Assembly (NCBI GenBank): GCA_945957495.1
Contig: CAMFLG010000036.1
Location: 1 to 12,997 of the forward strand
From: an uncultured Pseudorhodobacter sp.
GTDB taxonomy: Bacteria > Pseudomonadota > Alphaproteobacteria > Rhodobacterales > Rhodobacteraceae
Reading direction: 5' to 3'
DNA: 12,997 nucleotides
Shown: piece by piece, positions 5,703-12,853 of the stretch
How positions within the stretch are numbered: position 1 is the stretch's first letter
Layout of the letters: the number at the start of each line of letters is the position of its first letter
Position numbers and translations under genes: made by a program
The notes under the pieces: model-generated
The model's database searches: none
Told to the model about the DNA's origin: nothing
What the model saw: only the letters and a program-made list of their open reading frames with translations

Positions 5703-7256
5703 ATGAATTCAATCAAACAGTTTAAATCCTTGGCACAGACGGCTTTGGCCTTTGTTCTGTCCACTGGATTTGCTGCAGCCGAAGATACCAAGCCGAATAT
5801 TCTGGTGATCTGGGGCGACGATATCGGTGGTTTTAACATTAGCGCCTATAACAACGGCATGATGGGCTACCGTACCCCCAATATCGACAGCATCGCCAAG
5901 GATGGCGCGCTGTTCACCGATTGGTATGGCCAGCAAAGCTGCACCGCCGGCCGGGCCGCCTTTATCACCGGCCAATCGCCGATTCGCACCGGCCTGACCA
6001 AGGTTGGCCTGCCCGGCGCGCCGGAAGGTATGAAGATCGAAGATCCAACCATCGCCACGATGCTGAAGCCTTTGGGCTATGTTACCGGGCAATTCGGCAA
6101 GAACCATCTGGGCGATGCCGATTCAACCCTGCCGACCAACAACGGCTTTGATGAGTTCTTCGGCAACCTCTATCACCTGAATGCCGAAGAAGAGCCCGAG
6201 AATATTGACTATCCGCAAAGCCCCGAGTTCAAAAAGATGTTCGGGCCGCGCGGCGTGATCCATTCCTGGGCCATGCCCGATGGTACGCAGAAGATCGAAG
6301 ACACCGGCCCGCTGACCAAAGAGCGGATGGAAACGGTGGATGAAGAAACCATCGCTGCGGCGATTGGCTTCATGGACAAGGCGGTTGCCGATAAGAAGCC
6401 GTTCTATGTGTGGTGGAACTCGACCCGGATGCACATTTTCACGCATCTGAAACCGGCATCAGAGGGTGTCACTGGCCTGGGCATCTATGCCGACGGCATG
6501 GTAGAACATGACGGCATGGTTGGCCAACTGCTGGCCGAACTGGACAAGCTGGGCGTCGCCGACAACACCATCGTGATGTATTCCACCGACAACGGCGCGG
6601 AAACCTTCACTTGGCCGGATGGCGGCACCACGATGTTCCGCGGCGAAAAGAACACGCCCTGGGAAGGTGGCTACCGCGTGCCCACGGCGATCCGCTGGCC
6701 CGGTGTGATCAAGCCCGGCACGGTGATCAACGAGATCGCCGCGCATGAAGATATGATGCCGACGCTGCTGGCGGCTGCTGGCGATCCGACGGTGAAAGAG
6801 GATCTGCTGAAAGGCGTCACTATTGGTGATCGGTCGTACCATGTGCATCTGGACGGCTATGATCTTGCCCCCGCCCTGAAAGGCGAGGCGGAATGGCCGC
6901 GCAAAGAGTTCCTGTACTGGACGGATGACGGTTCGGTTGCTGCGCTGCGCTATGGCAACTGGAAGATCAGCTTCCTGGAGCAGAAGGCCGAAGGCCTGAA
7001 GGTCTGGCAAGAGCCCTTCACCGTGCTGCGTGCGCCGGTCATCACCAACCTGCGGATGGACCCGTTCGAACGCGCCCGGTCCGAGGATGCGATGGGCTAC
7101 ACCCGTTGGTATATGGAACGGATGTTCCTGATTGCCCCGGCAGGTGCCTATGTGGCGAATTGGCTGCAAAGCTTCAAAGACTTCCCGCCGCGCCAGAAAC
7201 CGGGCAGCTTCAACCTGGACCGGGTGATGGAAACCGTGATGAACTCGAACGGCTGA
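5703..7256 (+). CDS. Exported type I sulfatase (arylsulfatase family)
   Basis: A 517-residue alkaline-phosphatase-superfamily sulfatase that should hydrolyse a sulfate ester. The metal-binding W-G-D39-D40-I-G follows the first strand. The active-site segment is S-C80-T-A-G-R84-A-A-F-I-T-G, where Cys80 would be converted to formylglycine. F-G-K133-N-H135-L-G-D and S-T-D296-N297-G-A-E supply the other catalytic and calcium-site residues, so all core residues are present. The motif is C-x-A-x-R instead of the commoner C-x-P-x-R. No formylglycine-generating enzyme is encoded here, so activation must come from elsewhere in the genome. AGGAGG (5688-5693) nine bases before ATG 5703 fixes the start; a TTG at 5676 in the same frame is less likely. 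The N-terminus has a signal peptide with probable cleavage at A-A-A/E-D, so it is periplasmic. First gene of a run with the HAD phosphatase and the octaheme cytochrome; the substrate is unknown. Confidence 0.95.
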   Translation: MNSIKQFKSLAQTALAFVLSTGFAAAEDTKPNILVIWGDDIGGFNISAYNNGMMGYRTPNIDSIAKDGALFTDWYGQQSCTAGRAAFITGQSPIRTGLTKVGLPGAPEGMKIEDPTIATMLKPLGYVTGQFGKNHLGDADSTLPTNNGFDEFFGNLYHLNAEEEPENIDYPQSPEFKKMFGPRGVIHSWAMPDGTQKIEDTGPLTKERMETVDEETIAAAIGFMDKAVADKKPFYVWWNSTRMHIFTHLKPASEGVTGLGIYADGMVEHDGMVGQLLAELDKLGVADNTIVMYSTDNGAETFTWPDGGTTMFRGEKNTPWEGGYRVPTAIRWPGVIKPGTVINEIAAHEDMMPTLLAAAGDPTVKEDLLKGVTIGDRSYHVHLDGYDLAPALKGEAEWPRKEFLYWTDDGSVAALRYGNWKISFLEQKAEGLKVWQEPFTVLRAPVITNLRMDPFERARSEDAMGYTRWYMERMFLIAPAGAYVANWLQSFKDFPPRQKPGSFNLDRVMETVMNSNG

Positions 7257-7263
7257 TCGCTGT

Positions 7264-7343
7264 CAGGCCGGTTGTTGCGGCCCGACCGGTCTGATGAGAA
7301 AAGCCTTTTGGGGCCTGGCGCAAGGCCGGGCCCCGATTTCTTG
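7264..7343 (+). terminator. Two tandem hairpins between sulfatase and phosphatase genes
   Basis: The first hairpin pairs 7264-7272 with 7285-7293 (9 bp including one G-U, 12-base loop). The second pairs 7310-7319 with 7325-7334 (10 bp including one U-G, loop GCAAG) and is followed by GATTTCTTG. The second resembles a weak intrinsic terminator or attenuator and ends 13 bases before the phosphatase Shine-Dalgarno. It may lower expression of the downstream genes relative to the sulfatase, or protect the sulfatase 3' end. Confidence 0.45.
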
Positions 7344-7359
7344 TGACAGGAGGTTTGGG

Positions 7360-8337
7360 ATGAAGCTTGTACGACTGATCGCTATGATGATGGCCTTTGC
7401 CACGCCGATCTGGGCCGGAACCGATCCGCTGCCATCGTGGAATGACGGCGCGTCCAAAGCGGCCATCGTGGATTTCGTCAGCCATAGCGTTGATCCCGCC
7501 TCTGCCGGTTTCGTGCCGGTGCCGGACCGCATCGCGGTTTTCGACAATGACGGTACGCTGTGGTCGGAACAGCCGGTGTATTTCCAATTCTTCTTTGCGC
7601 TGGATCAGGCGCGCGCCAAAGCCGCCGCCGATCCTGCCTGGGCCAACACCCCCATCCTGCAGGCGGCAGCGACCGGCGATATGAAAACCATCATGGCCGG
7701 GGGCGAGGCCGCGTTGATCGAGATTGTCAGCGCCACCCATTCCGGCATGACGGTGGAACAGTTTACCGCCGAGGTCGCCAAGTGGATTGCCACCGCCAAG
7801 CATCCGCAAACCGGCCTGCCCTATACCGGCATGACCTTTCAGCCGATGATCGAACTGCTGGATTACTTGCGCGCCAATGATTACCAGACCTATATCGTTT
7901 CGGGGGGCGGGGTGGATTTCATGCGCGCTTTTGCCGAAACCGCCTATGGCATTCCGCCGCAAAACGTCGTCGGGTCGCTTGGCAAGGCCTCGGTCGTGAT
8001 GGTCGATGGCAAGCCCGAAGTGATGAAAGACCCCGGCATCGCCTTTATTGACGACAAGGACGGCAAGCCGATCGGCATCGAACGCGCCATCGGCAAGCGG
8101 CCGGTGTTCACCGCAGGCAATTCAGACGGCGACCTTGCGATGCTGCAATGGACCTCTGCCGGAACCGGGCCGCGCTTTGGCATGATCGTGCATCACACCG
8201 ATGCGGCGCGCGAATGGGCCTATGACCGCGACAGCCACATCGGCAAATTGGACAAGGCGCTGGACGCCGCCCCCGCCGCAGGATGGACGGTGGTGGATAT
8301 GAAAACCGATTGGGCCAAGATCTGGACGGGTCAATAA
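7360..8337 (+). CDS. Exported HAD-superfamily phosphatase
   Basis: A 325-residue phosphoserine-phosphatase-like hydrolase. HAD motif I is F-D62-N-D64-G-T, with Asp62 the likely phosphoryl-accepting nucleophile. Motif II is I-V-S181-G-G-G. Motif IV is G-N-S-D256-G-D, and basic residues just before it (about 230-250) can supply motif III. The start at ATG 7360 is set by AGGAGG (7348-7353) six bases upstream; a longer open frame to 7294 lacks this. The N-terminus MKLVRLIAMMMAFATPIWAGTD is a good signal peptide with cleavage after A-G or W-A, so the enzyme should act in the periplasm, which is less common for HAD enzymes than a cytoplasmic location. The substrate is probably a small phosphorylated compound but cannot be deduced. 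It follows the sulfatase by 103 bases and precedes the cytochrome gene by 88 bases, all on the same strand. Confidence 0.9.
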   Translation: MKLVRLIAMMMAFATPIWAGTDPLPSWNDGASKAAIVDFVSHSVDPASAGFVPVPDRIAVFDNDGTLWSEQPVYFQFFFALDQARAKAAADPAWANTPILQAAATGDMKTIMAGGEAALIEIVSATHSGMTVEQFTAEVAKWIATAKHPQTGLPYTGMTFQPMIELLDYLRANDYQTYIVSGGGVDFMRAFAETAYGIPPQNVVGSLGKASVVMVDGKPEVMKDPGIAFIDDKDGKPIGIERAIGKRPVFTAGNSDGDLAMLQWTSAGTGPRFGMIVHHTDAAREWAYDRDSHIGKLDKALDAAPAAGWTVVDMKTDWAKIWTGQ

Positions 8338-8363
8338 ACCGCCCGCCCCGTCGCGGGTCTGTC

Positions 8364-8392
8364 TTGGCAGCCTTATGGCAACGCTTTAGGCT
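8364..8392 (+). promoter_or_regulatory. Candidate internal promoter before the octaheme cytochrome gene
   Basis: TTGGCA (8364-8369, five of six matches to TTGACA) is followed after 17 bases by TAGGCT (8387-8392, a weak -10). It lies 33 bases before the ATG, in the 88-base gap after the phosphatase gene. It may give the cytochrome independent transcription. Confidence 0.3.
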
Positions 8393-8425
8393 GATCCAGC
8401 ACTGCATTTCCCCGGAGGACGCCTT

Positions 8426-10669
8426 ATGCCCATCGCCAAGCTGCTTGGCCCGCTGATCGCTGCGGTCGTCGCATTTGCAGCGGCACTTCCGGGGCTTGCC
8501 GAAACCGCGCCGGGCTTTGCGGGCAGCGCCACCTGCGCGGGGTGCCATGCCGAGGAAACCGCTGCCTGGACGCCCTCTGATCACGCCTGGGCGTTGAAAA
8601 CACCGGATGCAAGCAGCGTTCTGGGCGATTTCAACGACGCAAGCTATACCGGCAAGGGCGTGACCACCCGGTTCTTCCGCGATGGCGACGCCTATATGGT
8701 GGAAACCGAAGGCCCGGATGGCAAGCCTGCGCAATACCAGATCCGCTATGCCGTGGGCGTGCGCCCGTTGCAGCAATATCTGGTGGAAACCGATGGCGGG
8801 CGGCTGCAAACGCTGGACATCGCCTGGGATACCGTGGCGGGCAAATGGTTCGATTTGTACCCCGATCAGCAGACGGCGGCGGGCGACGGGATGCATTGGT
8901 CTGGCAGTTACAAGAACTGGCAGGCGCGCTGTGCCGAATGCCACCAGACCGGCTTTGACAAGGGCTATGATCTCGCGACCAAGACCTATGAAACCCATTG
9001 GGCCGAACTGACCGTCACCTGCGAGGCCTGTCATGGCCCGGGGTCGGAACATGTGAAACTGGCAACGGATGCCAAGGCCAAGGGCATTACCGCGCCACTG
9101 CCGCCGATGCTGTCCTTTGGCCCCGGCCATCAGGCGGCAGAGATTTCCAGTTGCGGCAACTGCCATTCCCGCCGCGCGGCGTTTTCACAGCAAAGCGCGC
9201 CTGTGGGGGGGAATTTCGGTGATCACTACAGCCTGTCGTTGCTGACGCCCGATCTGTATTTCGCCGACGGCCAGCAGAATGCCGAGGTGTATATTCTGGG
9301 GTCGTTCCTGCAATCCAAGATGGCCGACAAGGGCGTGACCTGCTCTAACTGCCACGACCCGCATTCGGGCAAGCTGGTGGCCGAGGGCAATGCTGTCTGC
9401 ACCCAATGCCACAGCGCGGCGGGCCGGGCGGAATTTCCCAGCCTTGCGCGCAAGACCTATGACAGCCCGGACCACACGCATCATGCGGCGGGAACCCGCG
9501 CCAGCGAATGCGTGAACTGCCATATGCCGGAACGCACCTATATGTCGGTCGATCCGCGCCGCGACCATTTCTTCCGCCGCCCCGATCCGCTGGCCGCCAA
9601 GGCCGCAGGTGCGCCGGATGTCTGCACCGGGTGCCACACCGACAAGACGCAAAACTGGGCCGCCGAACAGATCGCCGCCTGGGCACCGGGTTCGGATTAT
9701 TCCTGGCAAGACCGCAGCGCGTTCATCGCCTTCACCTCTGGCAACCGTTCGCCCGAGGTGATGCAGGCGCTGGCCGATTACGCGATGGATACCAGCCACC
9801 CGGCGATTGTGCGCGCCACCGCCGTGCAGTTGTTGCGCGACACCGATGCGCAGCCGCTGAAAGACAGCCTGTCCAGCCTGACCCGTGATCCCAGCGATCT
9901 GGTGCGCGCCGCCGCGGTGGGGTTGCTGCGCCAGTCTGACCCGACGGCGCGTTATCTGCGGCTAAGCCCGCTGCTGTTGGACCCGTCGCGCGTGGTGCGC
10001 GATGCGGCCTCTGGCGAGTTGGGCTATTACGACCAGCCGCAGAATGCGGGCAGCGATCTGACCGCGCTGAAGGCCGGGATCACCGAATATCTGGCCGCGC
10101 GCAACGCCTTTGCCGATACGCCGGAAAGCCAGATGGCGATCGCGGGGCTTAGCCTGAGCATGCGGCAATGGGATGATGCCTTGGCCGCCTTTGCCGCCGC
10201 AGTTGGGTTGGACCCGCAGCTGGAACAGCCTTGGGTGATGCTGGTGCGGATCAAATCGGCGCTGAAAGACCCCGAGGGTGCCGCCGCGACGATGGCTACG
10301 GCATTGTCGCATTTGCCGGACAGTGGCGCGCTATGGGCCGAAAACGCCAACCTTGCGATGATCAAGGGCGATGCCAAGGCCGCGAGTGTCGCCTTGCAAA
10401 AGGTGGTGCAATTGCAACCCGGGAACGTCGATGCCTGGATGCAACTGTCGTCGATGGCGGTGCAGACCGGCGATATGGCGCTGGCGGCGCGGGCGGGTGA
10501 CAATGCCGTGCAGCTTGCCCCCGGCTATGCCGAGGCCTATCTGACCTCTGCCATCGCGCATTACATGAGCGGCGATATGGCCGAAGCCAAACGCCGCACC
10601 CTGCGCGCGAAAGAGCTGAACCCGGGCCTGCAGATCCCGATTGAGCTGGAGGTTTTGCTGAAGCGCTAA
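8426..10669 (+). CDS. Exported octaheme cytochrome c with HEAT- and TPR-like repeats
   Basis: A 747-residue protein with a signal peptide (MPIAKLLGPLIAAVVAFAAA, cleavage near L-A/E-T). Eight C-x-x-C-H heme c sites have cysteines starting at residues 37, 169, 199, 243, 306, 325, 362 and 400. The heme region (about 30-410) resembles cytochrome c554/doubled-CXXCH multiheme proteins. Residues about 450-545 look like HEAT-type helical repeats (H-P-A-I-V-R-A-T-A-V and D-L-V-R-A-A-A-V-G-L-L-R). Residues about 555-745 are TPR-like helices (W-D-D-A-L-A-A-F-A-A-A-V-G-L-D-P and later copies). It should be a periplasmic electron-transfer or redox protein with a protein-binding C-terminal half. Whether it is catalytic is unknown; the heme motifs are all ordinary CXXCH. 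GGAGG (8414-8418) seven bases before the ATG supports the start. It is last in the sulfatase-phosphatase run and overlaps the convergent downstream gene by four bases. Maturation would need a c-type cytochrome assembly system encoded elsewhere. Confidence 0.93.
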   Translation: MPIAKLLGPLIAAVVAFAAALPGLAETAPGFAGSATCAGCHAEETAAWTPSDHAWALKTPDASSVLGDFNDASYTGKGVTTRFFRDGDAYMVETEGPDGKPAQYQIRYAVGVRPLQQYLVETDGGRLQTLDIAWDTVAGKWFDLYPDQQTAAGDGMHWSGSYKNWQARCAECHQTGFDKGYDLATKTYETHWAELTVTCEACHGPGSEHVKLATDAKAKGITAPLPPMLSFGPGHQAAEISSCGNCHSRRAAFSQQSAPVGGNFGDHYSLSLLTPDLYFADGQQNAEVYILGSFLQSKMADKGVTCSNCHDPHSGKLVAEGNAVCTQCHSAAGRAEFPSLARKTYDSPDHTHHAAGTRASECVNCHMPERTYMSVDPRRDHFFRRPDPLAAKAAGAPDVCTGCHTDKTQNWAAEQIAAWAPGSDYSWQDRSAFIAFTSGNRSPEVMQALADYAMDTSHPAIVRATAVQLLRDTDAQPLKDSLSSLTRDPSDLVRAAAVGLLRQSDPTARYLRLSPLLLDPSRVVRDAASGELGYYDQPQNAGSDLTALKAGITEYLAARNAFADTPESQMAIAGLSLSMRQWDDALAAFAAAVGLDPQLEQPWVMLVRIKSALKDPEGAAATMATALSHLPDSGALWAENANLAMIKGDAKAASVALQKVVQLQPGNVDAWMQLSSMAVQTGDMALAARAGDNAVQLAPGYAEAYLTSAIAHYMSGDMAEAKRRTLRAKELNPGLQIPIELEVLLKR

Positions 10670-11427
10670 GCCCGGTCGGGGGACATGCGTTTGAACACCT
10701 TGTCCATCGCCTCGTCCCATGCCGCAAGCGCACCGCGCGCGTCCAGCGTTGCCACCAGTGCCTCGGTTATGCCGCCGGGGGTGGTGACGCCTTTGGCGAT
10801 CTGCTCAAGGCCCGCGTCGGCCTGCAACAACACTTCGGCATTGCCGCGAAAGGTTTCCGCCACCAGCCGACGCGCGGTTTCGGCTGGCAATCCCTGCGCC
10901 TGATACCAGCGCGCAAGGTGGCGCATGAGAAAGATCGACGCACCCGACATTGCGCCGAACACGGCTGCCGTTTCAAAGGCTTCGGCGCTGTCGAATTCAT
11001 GCAAAGGGCCCAGCGTCTGCAGGAAGGCGGCCCAGGTGGGATTGCCGGGGTAAAGCAGGCAAGGCCCGGCGGAAAACGCATTGGCATAGCCCGGCATCAT
11101 CGAACAATAGCCCTCTGCCGGGGCTACGGCGGCGCGCAGGGCGGCGATATTCGCCCCCGCCATCGCCGAACACACCGACTGCCGGGGCCGGAAGGTCAGC
11201 CCCCGCAGGATGGCCAACCCCTCCGCCGCAGGCAGGCAGACCAGCACCAGATCGCAGGCGTCCACCACCGGCTGATTGCTGGCGGCCACCGCACAGCCAT
11301 AGGCCGAGGCCAGCCGCGCCGCCCGATCGGGCGAGCGGGGAGATAGCACAAAGTCGTAACCCGCCCCCTGCGCCCCCCGGATCAGATATTCCGCCAGCGA
11401 GCCTACGCCCAGAACGCCGATCCTCAT
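10666..11427 (-). CDS. Pyrroline-5-carboxylate reductase-like NAD(P) oxidoreductase
   Basis: A 253-residue protein with an N-terminal Rossmann fold (M-R-I-G-V-L-G-V-G-S-L-A, a variant of the G-x-G-x-x-G/A dinucleotide loop) and a C-terminal all-helical dimerisation region. The latter carries the P5C-reductase-like signature G-V-T-T-P-G-G-I-T-E-A-L (about residues 215-226). It is similar in length to ProC proteins but divergent in the central region (C-S-M-M-P-G-Y-A-N-A in place of the usual M-P-N-x-P). It is therefore probably a paralogue acting on another imine or carbonyl substrate and not necessarily the proline-biosynthetic enzyme. Its start (ATG 11427) overlaps the stop of the upstream aminotransferase in an ATGA, indicating translational coupling. 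Its TAG stop overlaps the TAA of the convergent cytochrome gene. The pairing suggests that it reduces, or supplies, a product of the aminotransferase. No signal peptide; cytoplasmic. Confidence 0.82.
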   Translation of the reverse strand: MRIGVLGVGSLAEYLIRGAQGAGYDFVLSPRSPDRAARLASAYGCAVAASNQPVVDACDLVLVCLPAAEGLAILRGLTFRPRQSVCSAMAGANIAALRAAVAPAEGYCSMMPGYANAFSAGPCLLYPGNPTWAAFLQTLGPLHEFDSAEAFETAAVFGAMSGASIFLMRHLARWYQAQGLPAETARRLVAETFRGNAEVLLQADAGLEQIAKGVTTPGGITEALVATLDARGALAAWDEAMDKVFKRMSPDRA

Positions 11428-12743
11428 GGCATTTCCTCCAACACCTCGGTCATGGCGGCGACGGTGGTGGCGATATCAGCCTCGGTATGCACCACCGAGG
11501 ACAGCGAATGCAGCGTGGCCGAAGGGTTCATGTAAATGCCCTTGTCCATCAACCGCAGCGCGAAATCGCGGAACTTGGCGCGATCCACATGGCCGCAGAA
11601 ATCGCGGTAATCCGTGACTTCATCCAGATCGGTAAAAAAGATCTGGAACATCGAATTCACCCCCTGCACCGCGATGCGGTGGCGGTTGGAGTGCTTGGCC
11701 AGCTTGCGGACCTCATCCGTCATCGCCTTGCCCAGGTTCTTGATGCGGCGGAACCCGGCCTGATCATCGGCGAGCATGGTTTGCAGCATGGTTTTTGTCA
11801 CATGCAGCGCCAGCCGCCCGGCGTTGTGGGTGCCAAAGTGCAGCACCTTGCCCCATTCCAGCCCGGCCATCACATCGGCCCGCCCGCCGATCATCGCCAT
11901 CGGCAAGCCACCCCCCAGCGCCTTGCCATAGGTGACGATATCGGGTGTCAGGCCATAAAGTTCCGCACAGCCACCTGCGGCCAGCCGGAAGCCGGTGACG
12001 GTTTCATCCAGATAGAACAGCGCGCCATATTCGCGGCAAAGCTCTTGCATCCGCAGCAGATAACCGGGCTTCGGCGGGATCACCCCCATGTTCGACATCA
12101 CGCCTTCGGTGACAACACAGGCCGCCTCGCGCCCATGCAGCGCCATCACCCGTTCCAACGCCTCGACATCATTCCAGCGGCAAACGATGGTATCGGCCTG
12201 CGCCTCTGGCGGGATGCCAGACGAGTCGCAAATGCGGATCGGGTCGTTCGGATGTCCAAGGGCCGCAATCGGCATCGGGTTGGTGTTCAGCAAGATATTG
12301 TCGGCCCAGCCGTGGTAGTGGCCTTCAAACTTGATGATCTTGCGCCGCCCGGTGTGGCCGCGCGCAAGGCGGAAGGCGGCCATGCAGGCCTCGGTTCCGG
12401 TGTTGGCAAAGCGCACCTTGTCCACATGCGGCAACAGGCCGACAAGGATTTCGGCGACCTCAACCTCGACCTCCAATGCGGTGGCGAAATGCGTGCCGCG
12501 CGCCACTTCGCGGGTGACGGTTTCCACGATGGCGGGGTGGGCATGGCCCAAGGGCAGCGCGCCAAAGGCCATCATCCAGTCGATATATTCGCGCCCGTCC
12601 ACATCATACAGCCGCGCCCCCGCGCCATGGCTCATATAGCGCGGCGCGCCGCCAAAGGTGGCCGGCCCGCGCGAGGCGGATGAGACACCCTCGACCAGCA
12701 CCTTCATGCCGCGGTCAAACAAGGATTGGGATGTGTTGGTCAT
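11424..12743 (-). CDS. Class III aminotransferase, glutamate-1-semialdehyde aminomutase-like
   Basis: A 439-residue fold-type I PLP enzyme. The Schiff-base lysine is K274 in T-Y-G-K-A-L-G-G-G. The cofactor aspartate is D246 in L-D-E-T-V-T-G-F-R. A-N-T-G-T-E-A-C-M-A-A-F-R-L-A-R binds the cofactor phosphate, and F-E-G-H-Y-H-G-W is typical of the GSA aminomutase branch. Length and spacing fit that branch (K274 lies 28 residues after D246). However, its pairing with a P5CR-like reductase, not a heme-biosynthesis gene, suggests a catabolic or specialised aminotransferase or mutase, so I do not call it hemL. ATG 12743 is preferred because a G-rich GGAGGG ribosome-binding site lies a few bases upstream; the frame is open to a TTG at 12797. 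It is the first gene of a two-gene minus-strand operon. No signal peptide; cytoplasmic. The amino substrate is unknown. Confidence 0.9.
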   Translation of the reverse strand: MTNTSQSLFDRGMKVLVEGVSSASRGPATFGGAPRYMSHGAGARLYDVDGREYIDWMMAFGALPLGHAHPAIVETVTREVARGTHFATALEVEVEVAEILVGLLPHVDKVRFANTGTEACMAAFRLARGHTGRRKIIKFEGHYHGWADNILLNTNPMPIAALGHPNDPIRICDSSGIPPEAQADTIVCRWNDVEALERVMALHGREAACVVTEGVMSNMGVIPPKPGYLLRMQELCREYGALFYLDETVTGFRLAAGGCAELYGLTPDIVTYGKALGGGLPMAMIGGRADVMAGLEWGKVLHFGTHNAGRLALHVTKTMLQTMLADDQAGFRRIKNLGKAMTDEVRKLAKHSNRHRIAVQGVNSMFQIFFTDLDEVTDYRDFCGHVDRAKFRDFALRLMDKGIYMNPSATLHSLSSVVHTEADIATTVAAMTEVLEEMP

Positions 12744-12767
12744 AGGCCCTCCGATATCTTTTGCCCG

Positions 12768-12797
12768 ACTATCGCGCGGCCCTGCGGCGGGGCGCAA
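12768..12797 (-). promoter_or_regulatory. Candidate promoter of the aminotransferase operon
   Basis: On the minus strand TTGCGC (12797-12792) and GATAGT (12773-12768) are separated by 18 bases. The -10 lies about 24 bases before the ATG at 12743, leaving room for a short leader containing the GGAGGG ribosome-binding site. Identified by eye only. Confidence 0.35.
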
Positions 12798-12834
12798 CCC
12801 GAGCGCCGACCTCGCCGTGCCGCTTTCCGTGTAG

Positions 12835-12853
12835 GGTGGGCAATTTGCCCACC
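12835..12853. repeat. GGTGGGCAA palindrome, dispersed-repeat candidate
   Basis: GGTGGGCAA-T-TTGCCCACC is a perfect inverted repeat with 9-bp arms around a single base, preceded by GTAG. Similar GTAGGGTGGGC...GCCCACC motifs recur in intergenic regions of many proteobacteria, so this is probably a REP-like dispersed element upstream of the aminotransferase operon. Copy number elsewhere cannot be seen from this window. Confidence 0.5.

Noticed and set aside
8108..9166. 352-codon open frame on the minus strand across the phosphatase-cytochrome junction
   Set aside because: It crosses two well-supported genes on the other strand and has no motif or ribosome-binding site.
10950..12683. 577-codon open frame on the plus strand
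   Set aside because: It is antisense to the reductase and aminotransferase genes, whose motifs are unmistakable; its composition (Arg/Pro/His-rich) is that of a shadow frame.
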